From NCBI RefSeq assembly GCF_019857225.1, contig NZ_JAFJSY010000031.1, positions 1-64,000 on the forward strand: a stretch of 64,000 nt of DNA, read 5' to 3'. How positions within the stretch are numbered: position 1 is the stretch's first letter; every line of letters starts with the position of its first letter. A model generated the notes under the pieces. The model was not told the DNA's origin, did no database searches, and saw only the letters and a list, made by a program, of their open reading frames with translations. The position numbers and the translations under genes are program-made. Shown here in pieces: positions 16,925 to 24,912 of the stretch. The DNA is from Streptomyces plumbidurans. GTDB taxonomy: Bacteria; Actinomycetota; Actinomycetes; Streptomycetales; Streptomycetaceae.

Positions 16925-18483
16925 GCCCGGCCCGCCGCGTTCGCGGTGGTGCCGTCGTACAGGCCGTTCGGGTCGGTTTTCGTGGACAGCGTGAACCAGG
17001 CGTAGCGCTCCACGTAGTCCAGCCCGTCCAGCATCCGTGTCGACGACGTGATGAAGTCGGTCCTCTGCTGGTCGCCGGGGTAGCGCGGGGTGCCGTGGGT
17101 GAAGTCGATCAGGCCGTACTCGGTCAGCCAGATCGGCTTGTGGTAGTGGTCGTGCACCCGCTGGATGTAGTCGCGCAGCTGGCCGGCCGCGTCCGGGCCG
17201 AAGTCGCTGCCGTACCAGTGCAGCGGGATGAAGTCGACGCGCAGGCCGCGCTGTTCGGCTCCCTGCATGAAGCGGTCCAGCCAGCCGCCGGGGACGTCGG
17301 CGTCGCGGGAGACCGCCGGAGCGCCCAGGCGCAGGCCGGTGTTTTGCAGCTTGGGCCAGAGGTCCAGGGCCTGTTCGGGGGTCATGTTCGACTGGGTGGC
17401 GGAGTCGGGCTCGTTGAAGGTGAGGAGTTCCTTGCCCTCCTTCCTGGCACTGGCGAGCTGGTCGTCGGTGACCGCGCCGGGGCCCCAGATCATCGGGACG
17501 TACTCGACGCCCTGCGGCGGGGTGACGCTGCCCGTGGACGAGGCCCAGTTGAAGTACCAGGAGACGCCCGAGTCCGCCAGCGCCTGCGAGGCGCCGTCGA
17601 ACGGGTTCAGGCTGACGCCCTTGCGGACCGGGGCCGGTGTGGTGGGGGCGGGAGCCGGCGACGTGGTGGTCGGGACGGGGGCGGGAGGGGTGCCGGCGCC
17701 GTTGAAGGTGACGGTCATCCCGCTGCACTTGGAGCACTGGTACATGGTCCGGTTCCCGGGCTCGGCGTCCTGCTTCGACCAGGCGTACGCGGTGGGGCAC
17801 TTCTGGTTGATCGCGTCGCTGTAGGGGGTCTTCGCGTCCCGGTTCGGGTTGACGCACACCAGCGGCTTGCCCGACGCGTCCTTGGTCAGGTCCTCGGCCG
17901 GGCAGGACGACAGCAGGTCGACGGCACAGCCCGCCGCCGCGCACTCGCCCGTGGCGGGCGGCGTCATGTCGTTCGGGGTGATGGTGACGGCGGTCGACAC
18001 CGCGTCGACGTAGCTGACGTCGTACCAGGGTGCGTGCGAGTCGGCGGGGTCGAAGTTGAACTCGGCGAGGCTGGTGGGCTGTTGGCCGGTGGTGCAGTGG
18101 TCGGCGTAGGGGCCGCAGTCGCCGACCGCGCAGTGGAAGGTGCTGCCGTCGTCGCCGGAGCAGCCCTGCCGGGCGAAGAAGGTGCCGCGCCAGTGCCCGG
18201 CGCCCTCGCGTTCGGGGACGGTGATGGTGGCGGACTGGCCGGGGTCGAGGGCCGGGAGCCCGGTCAGCGCGGCTGAGCCGTCCGCGTTGACCCTGCTGCC
18301 GACCCAGATGCGGCTGTCGGTCCTGTTCTGCAGGGTGACGGTGTGCTCCGCGTCGGCCACGTCGGCGGCCGGCGTGCCGTGCAGACCCGCGCCGTCGCTG
18401 TGCCGGCCGAGGACCACGGCCGTCGTGGTCGTCGCGCCCACGAGGACCAGTAACAGAACGAGCAGGAGTGAGCGTCTGCGCAT
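16906..18483 (-). CDS. Secreted thaumatin-like / GH128-type glucanase fusion
   Basis: 525 aa, ATG 18483 with GAGAGG upstream. A hydrophobic export or anchor segment (5-25) is followed by a thaumatin-like domain (about 45-260) with TVTLQNRTDSRIWV, FFARQGC, GDCGPYADHC and WYDVSYVDA and many Cys; then a Pro/Thr linker (about 262-284) and a catalytic domain (about 286-525) of the Asl1/GH128 type with putative acid/base Glu in LTFNEPD (about 357) and nucleophile Glu in WLTEYG (about 455). Both families act on beta-1,3-glucan, so the protein probably attacks fungal walls. It carries the shared ECF-like promoter (18546-18574) and converges on the AfsR-like gene with a 19-bp overlap. Confidence 0.85.
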   Translation of the reverse strand: MRRRSLLLVLLLVLVGATTTTAVVLGRHSDGAGLHGTPAADVADAEHTVTLQNRTDSRIWVGSRVNADGSAALTGLPALDPGQSATITVPEREGAGHWRGTFFARQGCSGDDGSTFHCAVGDCGPYADHCTTGQQPTSLAEFNFDPADSHAPWYDVSYVDAVSTAVTITPNDMTPPATGECAAAGCAVDLLSSCPAEDLTKDASGKPLVCVNPNRDAKTPYSDAINQKCPTAYAWSKQDAEPGNRTMYQCSKCSGMTVTFNGAGTPPAPVPTTTSPAPAPTTPAPVRKGVSLNPFDGASQALADSGVSWYFNWASSTGSVTPPQGVEYVPMIWGPGAVTDDQLASARKEGKELLTFNEPDSATQSNMTPEQALDLWPKLQNTGLRLGAPAVSRDADVPGGWLDRFMQGAEQRGLRVDFIPLHWYGSDFGPDAAGQLRDYIQRVHDHYHKPIWLTEYGLIDFTHGTPRYPGDQQRTDFITSSTRMLDGLDYVERYAWFTLSTKTDPNGLYDGTTANAAGRAYRAAN

Positions 18484-18535
18484 GAAGCGTGCCTCTCGGA
18501 TCGCGCTTGCCCCGCATCGGGGTGTCGGGTGGCGC

Positions 18536-18814
18536 CTACGCAGGCACAACGAACGCGACCTGGTCGCGGTTCAGCGCGAACCCCGGCGGCAACGGCAGCA
18601 GGGCGGACGGCAGCGGCGTGCCGGCCGGCTCCGGAGCACGACCGCCGGGCCGCGCCTGCTGTGCGGGCCCTGCCTGCCGGGACCCGTCCGTGCCCGGCGC
18701 GACCCTGCGCCGGCTCAGCAGCCCGTGCGGGCCGAGCCGGGGGGTGCGGCCGGAGGGACCGGAGGGGATGTACGAGCCGGACGGCTCCGGTGACGTGAAC
18801 AGCGGCGCGGGCAT
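18536..18814 (-). CDS. Small hypothetical protein, 92 aa
   Basis: Weakly supported. ATG 18814 has AGGAAGG 6-7 nt upstream. The product is Pro/Gly/Arg-rich and ends FALNRDQVAFVVPA; no domain is recognised. The last codons contain the promoter of the thaumatin/GH128 gene, so part of this reading frame may be regulatory sequence rather than coding. It lies downstream of the RNase P RNA gene on the same strand. Confidence 0.35.
   Translation of the reverse strand: MPAPLFTSPEPSGSYIPSGPSGRTPRLGPHGLLSRRRVAPGTDGSRQAGPAQQARPGGRAPEPAGTPLPSALLPLPPGFALNRDQVAFVVPA
18546..18574 (-). promoter_or_regulatory. ECF-sigma-like promoter, CTGAACCG-N15-CGTTGT
   Basis: -35 CTGAACCG (18574-18567), 15 nt, -10 CGTTGT (18551-18546) on the minus strand, 62 nt before the thaumatin/GH128 start. 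Identical in boxes and spacing to the copy at 9039-9067. Confidence 0.65.
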
Positions 18815-18966
18815 GGACGACCTTCCTGACGCGACGACCGGACGACCGGGCGTCGACGCCGGTCGTGATCGCACAACGGCTGTCGGGGCCATGACGGTTC
18901 AGACCGGCGGCCCGGGAGCGCGGCGGAGCCGGCAGGAGGAAGGGTCGGGCGATCCGTCGTACAACG

Positions 18967-19383
18967 GCAGACGAGTCGGGCTGTACGCCGGGTTCTGTCA
19001 CCCGGTCGCCTCGCGGCGGCCGGGGAGACGGCCATCCATCTAGGGTCTACGTTGCCGTAGGCCTCGTGCGGTCTACCCGGGGACTCGGGCGGGCAGCCCT
19101 CGAACGTCCCCGCAGAGCGCGCCTTTTACAGCGGCTCCTTTTGACCTTGCTCCGGGTGGGGTTTACCTAGCTGCTCAGGTCGCCCTGGGCACTGGTGGTC
19201 TCTTACACCGCCGTTTCACCCTTACCCGGCACCGAAGTACCGGGCGGTCTGTTTTCTGTGGCACTTTCCCGCGGGTCACCCCGGGTGGCCGTTAGCCATC
19301 ACCCTGCCCTGTGGAGCCCGGACGTTCCTCGGGGAGTTCTCCGTCAAGAGGACTCCACGCGGCCGTCCGCCCGGCTCGTCTGC
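18967..19383 (-). ncRNA. rnpB: RNase P RNA (type A)
   Basis: Reading the minus strand, the conserved 5' block GAACGTCCGGGCTCCACAGG, then GGGTGATGGCTAACGGC, GGGAAAGTGCCACAGAAA and CAGACCGCC, the central GGTAAGGGTGAAACGG, and the 3' block CAGAACCCGGCGTACAG are all present in order. Ends were set from the P1 helix: GCAGACGAGCCGGGC at 19383-19369 pairs with GCCCGACTCGTCTGC at 18981-18967. The RNA is the catalytic subunit that matures tRNA 5' ends. A TAGCAT box lies just upstream (about 19396). The 5' 40 nt overlap the end of the EamA gene on the same strand. Confidence 0.95.
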
Positions 19384-20321
19384 CGTGTCGACCATGCTAC
19401 CCGGCGGGTGGCTTTGTCCCGACCGGCAGGACCGGAGCCGGAGCCGGAACCGCCCGTGGCCGCGCCAGGGCCCGCCGTCGCCAGTACCGAGCCCGCCAGG
19501 ATCAGGGTGAACGCCGCTCCGATGCCCAGCGTCAGCTCCTCGCCCAGGAACAGGGCGCCCGCCGCCACCGCGACGGCCGGGTTGACGTAGGTGAAGACCG
19601 TCGCCCGCGTCGGGCCCACCTCCTTGATCAGCTCCAGGAAGGCCACGAAGGCCAGTGCCGTGCAGATGGCGCCCAGGCCGATCAGGGCCACCAGCACCGA
19701 TGTCGACGGCATCTCCGTGGGCCAGCTCATGCCCGCGGCCGGTGCGTAGACCAGGGCCGCCAGTGCCAGGCACGGGGCCGTCAGTTGCAGCGTCGGCACG
19801 TCCTTGAGCCAGCGGGCCGCGATGAGCGGGGCTGTCGCGTAGCCCAGCACCGTCAGCATGACCTCGCCCAGCGACCGCGCGTCGCCGCCGGTCAGGTGCG
19901 GGATGGTCAGGACCGCCACGCCCGCCAGGCCCAGGCCCAGCCCCGTCGTCCTCCGGGTGCTCAGGTGTTCCACGTTGCCGAAGAAGCGGGACAGGACCAC
20001 GCCCACGATCGGGACACCGGCGATCAGCAGGCCCGCCGTCGAGCTCGACAGGTTCCGCTCCGCGTCCGTCAGCGTGAACCAGGGCCCGATGATCTCTATG
20101 CACGCGAAGCCCAGCATCGGCAGCCAGTGCGTACGGACCATGCGGACCAGGCCGCCTTGTCGTAGCGCGAAGGGGAGCAGGAGGAGGGCGCCGAGGGCGC
20201 AGCGCGTGAACACCACCATGGACGGGGAGAGCGGGGCGTCCACCGCCACCTTGATCATCAGGTAGGGGATGCCCCAGACGACTCCCATCAGGGAGAACAG
20301 GAACCAGCCGCGTGCAGTCAT
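19344..20321 (-). CDS. EamA/DMT-family exporter
   Basis: 325 aa with ten hydrophobic segments and two EamA repeats; FTYVNPAVAVAAGALFLGEE is the typical last-repeat signature. Such carriers export metabolites or amino acids. The substrate is unknown. The gene follows the AraC regulator by 22 bp on the same strand, so the two are probably co-transcribed and the regulator may sense the exported compound. The reading frame continues about 30 polar residues past the last membrane helix and stops inside rnpB. Confidence 0.85.
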   Translation of the reverse strand: MTARGWFLFSLMGVVWGIPYLMIKVAVDAPLSPSMVVFTRCALGALLLLPFALRQGGLVRMVRTHWLPMLGFACIEIIGPWFTLTDAERNLSSSTAGLLIAGVPIVGVVLSRFFGNVEHLSTRRTTGLGLGLAGVAVLTIPHLTGGDARSLGEVMLTVLGYATAPLIAARWLKDVPTLQLTAPCLALAALVYAPAAGMSWPTEMPSTSVLVALIGLGAICTALAFVAFLELIKEVGPTRATVFTYVNPAVAVAAGALFLGEELTLGIGAAFTLILAGSVLATAGPGAATGGSGSGSGPAGRDKATRRVAWSTRQTSRADGRVESS

Positions 20322-20343
20322 ACGGAGAGTTTCGGCCGACCGG

Positions 20344-21165
20344 CTACCGGCCGTCTTGAACGCTGTTGCGGTACGCCGCCGGCGTCACCCCGAGCACGCG
20401 GCGGAACCAGCGCGTCAGGTGCGCCTGGTCCGCGAAGCCCACCAGGGCGGCGACCTCGGCCGGGCGCAGGCCGGTGTCCAGCAGGCGGCGTGCCCTGGTC
20501 ACCCGGTACTGGGCCAGCCAGGCGTACGGCGGTATCCCCATCGTCGTACGGAAGGCCCGCAGGAGCTGGTAGCGGGACAGGCCCACGTCCGCCGCGAGCG
20601 ACGCCAGGGACGGGGGGTCCAGGAGTTCGTCCGCCAGGCGGTCTCGTACGGCGACCGCGATGCGGTCCGCGCCGGGGATCACGTCCGACGTCGGGCGGGA
20701 CGCGGAGTGGCGGCGGGCCAGGGCCGTCAGCAGCCAGGGCAGGCGGGATTCCGCCTCCAGCGGGTCGGGGCACGCGCGCAGATCCGTGTGGGTGCGCAGG
20801 ATCGCTGCGGCCAGTTCCGGGTCGTCTATCAGGGGTTCCCGGAAGTGGGGCAGGCCCTCGGAGAACGTTCCGTCGGTGAGCAGGGCCGGGTCGGCGTACA
20901 GCGCCCGGTAGGCGTACCCGTCCGTCGCGTTGCCCGGGCCGCCCGTGTGCATCTCGCCCGGGGCCAGGACCACGATGGAGCCCGGGCCGGTGCGGATATG
21001 ACCGCCGCGATAGTCGATGACCTCGGAACCGTCGACACAGACACCGATCGTGAACTCGTCATGCGCGTGCGGGGCGTAGACATGCTTGTCGAAGCGCGCC
21101 GTCAGCAGATCCAACGCCGGCCCACAACGCCCCAGCCTCGCCCTCGTCCACAATGCCTGTTCCAT
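20344..21165 (-). CDS. AraC-family transcriptional regulator
   Basis: 273 aa, ATG 21165 with GGAAGGGGG upstream. An N-terminal cupin-like ligand domain (HAHDEFTIGVCVDGSE and LAPGEMHTGG) is followed by two helix-turn-helix motifs at the C-terminus (SLASLAADVGLSRYQLLRAF; PAEVAALVGFADQAHLTRWF). This AraC_binding + HTH_18 layout is often linked with an adjacent DMT exporter, as here. Confidence 0.9.
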   Translation of the reverse strand: MEQALWTRARLGRCGPALDLLTARFDKHVYAPHAHDEFTIGVCVDGSEVIDYRGGHIRTGPGSIVVLAPGEMHTGGPGNATDGYAYRALYADPALLTDGTFSEGLPHFREPLIDDPELAAAILRTHTDLRACPDPLEAESRLPWLLTALARRHSASRPTSDVIPGADRIAVAVRDRLADELLDPPSLASLAADVGLSRYQLLRAFRTTMGIPPYAWLAQYRVTRARRLLDTGLRPAEVAALVGFADQAHLTRWFRRVLGVTPAAYRNSVQDGR

Positions 21166-21206
21166 ACGTCGCCCCCTTCCACCGTCAGGGTGCAACGCCG
21201 GAGGGC

Positions 21207-21782
21207 TCAGAGAAAATCCGCGGTATCCAGGTCGAAGGCGAAGGGTGCGGGGAGAGTGAGCGGCTTGCCGAAGGGGCGGGTGCACAGCTCGCGGTAGTCG
21301 TCCTTCTCCGGGTCACTGAAGAGCGTGATCGAGGAGACCTCGCGGTCGACCAGCAGGTACAGGGGGATGGCGCCGCGGGCGTAGCAGTGACGCTTGGCCT
21401 CCCGGTCGGGCCTGGCCTTGGTGGACGTCACTTCCAGAACCATGGCGACGCCGTCGCAGGGCATCCAGGAGTCGGCGCCGCCGAAGAGGTCGCGCGCGAG
21501 GGGGGCGAAGGTGACGTCTGGGACCACGTGGTTCTTCGGGCAGGCCCCACCGCTCCCCATCCTGAGCCCCTTGTTCCCGGAGAAGTCCATCTCGGTCCGC
21601 GAACTTTTGATCACCTGCCGCACGATCCGGCTGATGTACTTCTCGTGCTCGCCGTCCGGCGGCGGCGTCACAACGATGTCCCCCTCGATCAGCTCCGACC
21701 TGAAACCTTCCGGCGTGTCCAGGGCGAGAAAGCCCTCCAGCAGGACCTCTTCCTGCGTGAGCGGCTCGTGAGCCATGGCCAT
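21207..21782 (-). CDS. Uma2-family putative restriction-fold endonuclease
   Basis: 191 aa, ATG 21782 with AAGGAGG 8 nt upstream. Uma2 features visible: ELIEGDIVVTPP, then PDVTFAP and the PD-(D/E)XK-like core MVLEVTSTKA with DREAKRHCYA following. The family is abundant in Streptomyces and its physiological role is unknown; nuclease function is inferred from the fold. Confidence 0.85.
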   Translation of the reverse strand: MAMAHEPLTQEEVLLEGFLALDTPEGFRSELIEGDIVVTPPPDGEHEKYISRIVRQVIKSSRTEMDFSGNKGLRMGSGGACPKNHVVPDVTFAPLARDLFGGADSWMPCDGVAMVLEVTSTKARPDREAKRHCYARGAIPLYLLVDREVSSITLFSDPEKDDYRELCTRPFGKPLTLPAPFAFDLDTADFL

Positions 21783-21877
21783 GTCACGCCCCTCCTTCGG
21801 TCGCTCACCAGACTGGGACATCGAAAGATCACCTGTCCAAGAGATCGGGGCCCGTTCCCTCGATCGTGGCACGGCCC

Positions 21878-23314
21878 TCACGCAGGCGCGAACCGCACCT
21901 TCCCCGACCCCGGGTCAGCCTGTGTCAGCCGTACCCGCAGTCGCTCCCCCAGCGGCAGGTCCCCGCCGCCCTCGACCCGGCCGATGACTGCCGGGGACGT
22001 CAACTGCACCTTGCCGACCGTGGGTTTGTGGTCGTCGATTTCCACCACGTAGGCGTCGAAGATCTCCCCCACTCGGTCCTTGAGCAGGGCCGCTTCCACG
22101 ATGTCGACGCACTCGCGTTCGGCTGTGCCCGCGCGGCGGGCGCCGTCGGCCATCTCGTGCGGGAGGGCGTCGAGGGCGGCGAGGACCCAGTCGGGAGGGG
22201 GGTCGCCCGCCACCGTCGCGAGGCAGATCTCCGCGGCGTAGCGGTCGGCCAGTCGTCGGATCGGGGCCGTGCAGTGGGCGTAGGGGGCCGCCACTGCGGC
22301 GTGTGTGGTGATGGACGGCAGGGCGCCGTCCCGGAAGACCGTGTATCCGGCGCCGCGCAGCAGCGTCGTGCACTCCTGGAGGAAGGCCGCGTGGTGCGGC
22401 TGGTGGGGGTCCAGGGAGCGGATCAGTTGGGCGTACGAGACGTGGTGGGGCCAGTCGATGTGCAGTGCGAGTGCGGTGCGGCGCAGGCGGCCGACCGCGC
22501 CGTCGGGGGCGGCGGGCAGGGTTCGTAGGACACCCGTGCCCGCCGCGACCATCAGGTCCGCGGCCGCCATCCCCGTGAGCAGGGAGATCTGTGCGTTCCA
22601 GCCGTCGGCCGGGAGCGGGGCCCGGTAGGTCAGCTCGTACGCGTGGTTCCGCTGGACGATCTCCTGCTCGGGGACGTTGAGCGAGATCCCGCCGCGTTCC
22701 ACCTCCAGCCGCTCCCGCGCCTGCCCGATCTCCTTCAGCAGCGCCAGCGGCTCCTCGGCCGTGCCGCCGTCGATCTGCTTCTGTACGGCGGTGTAGTCGA
22801 GGCGGGCACGGCTGCGGACGGTCGCGCGGCGGACGTCGACCGCGACCGTACGGCCGTCCGCGTCGAGGTCGATCGTCCACAGGGCGGCGGGGCGGGTCTC
22901 GCCCGGCAGCAGGCTGGCGGCGCCCTCGCTGAGCACGGAGGGGTGAAGGGAGACCTTCTCGTCCGGGAAGTAGAGCGTGTTCGCCCGGCGGTGGGCCTCC
23001 GCGTCGACCTCGCCGCCCGGTGCGACGTAGGCGGCTACGTCGGCGATGGCGTAGTGGACGCGGTAGCCGGTGCCGTGCCGGGACAGGTGCATCGCCTGGT
23101 CGAGGTCCCGGGAGGTGGGCGGATCGACCGTGAAGAAGGGAATGTCCGTGGCGTCGTACGGCGGAAGAACCGGCGCCTTCGCGGCCCCCTCGGCTTCGGC
23201 CTCCACCTGGGGCGGGAAGCTCTCGGGGGCGCCCAGTTCGGTGCGCAGCGCGGTGAGGGCGGCCCTCAGGGGTGCTTCGGGGGCGCCGGTCACGCGGATG
23301 TGGCGGCGAGGCAT
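21878..23314 (-). CDS. RNB-domain (RNase II/R-type) ribonuclease
   Basis: 478 aa. The RNB active-site signature IPFFTVDPPTSRDLDQAM carries the clustered Asp residues that bind metal, followed by YRVHYAIADVAAYV and later CTAPIRRLADRYAAE. It lacks the N-terminal cold-shock domains of full RNase R, so it is the short actinobacterial type, a 3'-to-5' exoribonuclease. The ATG 23314 is 6 nt from a TACCCT box with no ribosome binding site, suggesting a leaderless transcript divergent from yaaA. Confidence 0.9.
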   Translation of the reverse strand: MPRRHIRVTGAPEAPLRAALTALRTELGAPESFPPQVEAEAEGAAKAPVLPPYDATDIPFFTVDPPTSRDLDQAMHLSRHGTGYRVHYAIADVAAYVAPGGEVDAEAHRRANTLYFPDEKVSLHPSVLSEGAASLLPGETRPAALWTIDLDADGRTVAVDVRRATVRSRARLDYTAVQKQIDGGTAEEPLALLKEIGQARERLEVERGGISLNVPEQEIVQRNHAYELTYRAPLPADGWNAQISLLTGMAAADLMVAAGTGVLRTLPAAPDGAVGRLRRTALALHIDWPHHVSYAQLIRSLDPHQPHHAAFLQECTTLLRGAGYTVFRDGALPSITTHAAVAAPYAHCTAPIRRLADRYAAEICLATVAGDPPPDWVLAALDALPHEMADGARRAGTAERECVDIVEAALLKDRVGEIFDAYVVEIDDHKPTVGKVQLTSPAVIGRVEGGGDLPLGERLRVRLTQADPGSGKVRFAPA

Positions 23315-23379
23315 ACAGCGAGGGTATGCAGATCGCGGCCCGTACGCTGTTCGGGAGCTCAAACAGAAGGAGATCTTCC

Positions 23380-24162
23380 GTGCTGGTCCTGCTGCCGCCC
23401 TCCGAAGGCAAGGCGACCTCCGGCCGTGGCGCCCCGCTGAAGCTGGAGTCGCTGTCGCTGCCCGGCCTGACCGCAGCCCGTGAGGCCGTACTCGGCGAGC
23501 TGGTCGAGCTGTGTGCCGGCGACGAGGACAAGGCGCGCGAGGTGCTCGGGCTGAGCGAAGGACTGCGCGGCGAGATCGCGAAGAACGTCGAGCTGCCGGT
23601 CGCCGGCGCACGGCCCGCCGGGGAGATCTACACCGGTGTCCTCTACGACGCCCTCGACCTGGCCTCGCTGGACGCGGCGGCGAAGCGGCGCGCCACCCGT
23701 TCCCTCCTGGTCTTCTCCGGGTTGTGGGGCGCGGTCCGCGTCAACGACCGCATCCCCTCCTACCGCTGCTCGATGGGCGTGAAGCTGCCCGGGCTCGGGG
23801 CGCTCGGCGCGCACTGGCGGGCGCCCATGGCGGACGTGCTGCCCGAGGTCGCCGGGGACGGCCTGGTCCTCGACCTGCGCTCCTCCGCCTACGCCGCCGC
23901 CTGGAAGCCGAAGGGCGAGACAGCCGGGCGGACGGCGAGCGTACGGGTGCTGCACGCGCCGACCCGCAAGGTCGTCAGCCACTTCAACAAGGCGACGAAG
24001 GGGCGGATCGTACGGAGTCTGCTGACGGCCGGTGCGGCGCCCAAGGGTCCGGCCGAACTGGTGGAGGCGCTGCGCGACCTCGGCCACGTCGTCGAGGTGG
24101 AGCCTCCGAAGGGGAACGGGAAGGCGTGGCTGCTGGACGTGTTGGTGGACGAGGTGCACTGA
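23380..24162 (+). CDS. yaaA: YaaA-family peroxide stress protein
   Basis: 260 aa, GTG 23380 with AAGGAG 7 nt upstream. The family signature LLPPSEGKA opens the protein; SGLWGAVRVNDRIPSYRCSM and VVSHFNKATKGRI are further conserved stretches. In E. coli YaaA lowers free intracellular iron under peroxide stress and binds DNA. It is divergent from the RNB gene, with only 65 bp between the starts. Confidence 0.9.
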   Translation: MLVLLPPSEGKATSGRGAPLKLESLSLPGLTAAREAVLGELVELCAGDEDKAREVLGLSEGLRGEIAKNVELPVAGARPAGEIYTGVLYDALDLASLDAAAKRRATRSLLVFSGLWGAVRVNDRIPSYRCSMGVKLPGLGALGAHWRAPMADVLPEVAGDGLVLDLRSSAYAAAWKPKGETAGRTASVRVLHAPTRKVVSHFNKATKGRIVRSLLTAGAAPKGPAELVEALRDLGHVVEVEPPKGNGKAWLLDVLVDEVH

Positions 24163-24261
24163 CCGGTCTGACCTGGCCTGATGCCGTCTTGATGCCGGTG
24201 ATGGTTGCGTTCTGCGCAATGGTCTTTGCGCAGAGTGCGCACCACGGGGCACGATGAGGTC

Positions 24262-24912
24262 ATGACCTCGCAGCCCGCCGCCTCCCTGCCCGCCTCCGTT
24301 CTCGATCTCGCGCCCGTCATCCCCGTCGTCGTGCTCGACGATGCCGCCGATGCCGTACCGCTCGCCCGCGCCCTGGTGGCCGGCGGGCTGCCCGCGATCG
24401 AGGTGACGCTGCGTACGCCGGCCGCCCTGGCCGCCATCCGCGCGATCGCGGGCGAGGTGCCGGAGGCCGTGGTCGGGGCCGGGACCGTGATCACGCCGGA
24501 GCAGGTGCGGGCGTCGGTGGACGCAGGGTCGCGCTTCCTGGTCAGCCCGGGCTGGACCGATCTGCTGCTGGACTCGATGCAGGCGTCCGGGGTGCCGTAT
24601 CTGCCGGGGGTGTCCACCACCTCCGAGGTGGTCGCGCTGCTGGAGCGCGGGGTGCAGGAGATGAAGTTCTTCCCGGCGCAGGCCGCGGGCGGGGCGCCGT
24701 ATCTGAAGTCCCTCGCGGGGCCGTTGCCGCAGGCCCGTTTCTGCCCCACGGGCGGGGTCGGCGCCGCGAACGCGCTCGACTATCTCCAGCTCCCCAACGT
24801 CGCCTGCGTGGGCGGGACGTGGATGATCCCCGCGGATGCCGTCGCGTCCGGGGACTGGGCGCGGATCGAGACGCTGGCGCGCGAGGCCGCGGAACTCACG
24901 ACACGCGGATGA
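24262..24912 (+). CDS. eda: 2-keto-3-deoxy-6-phosphogluconate aldolase
   Basis: 216 aa, a full-length KDPG/KHG aldolase. The catalytic Glu is in AIEVTLRTP (about 47), GAGTVIT is the phosphate-site strand, and the Schiff-base Lys is in EMKFFPAQ (about 135). Product: pyruvate plus glyceraldehyde 3-phosphate, or glyoxylate from KHG. No edd or kinase is adjacent. Its stop overlaps the convergent dehydrogenase by 17 bp. Confidence 0.92.
   Translation: MTSQPAASLPASVLDLAPVIPVVVLDDAADAVPLARALVAGGLPAIEVTLRTPAALAAIRAIAGEVPEAVVGAGTVITPEQVRASVDAGSRFLVSPGWTDLLLDSMQASGVPYLPGVSTTSEVVALLERGVQEMKFFPAQAAGGAPYLKSLAGPLPQARFCPTGGVGAANALDYLQLPNVACVGGTWMIPADAVASGDWARIETLAREAAELTTRG

Noticed and set aside
18489..19043. 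Plus-strand 184-aa open frame across 18489-19043
   Set aside because: It runs antisense through the rnpB 3' end and the GH128 promoter, has low-complexity composition and no ribosome site.
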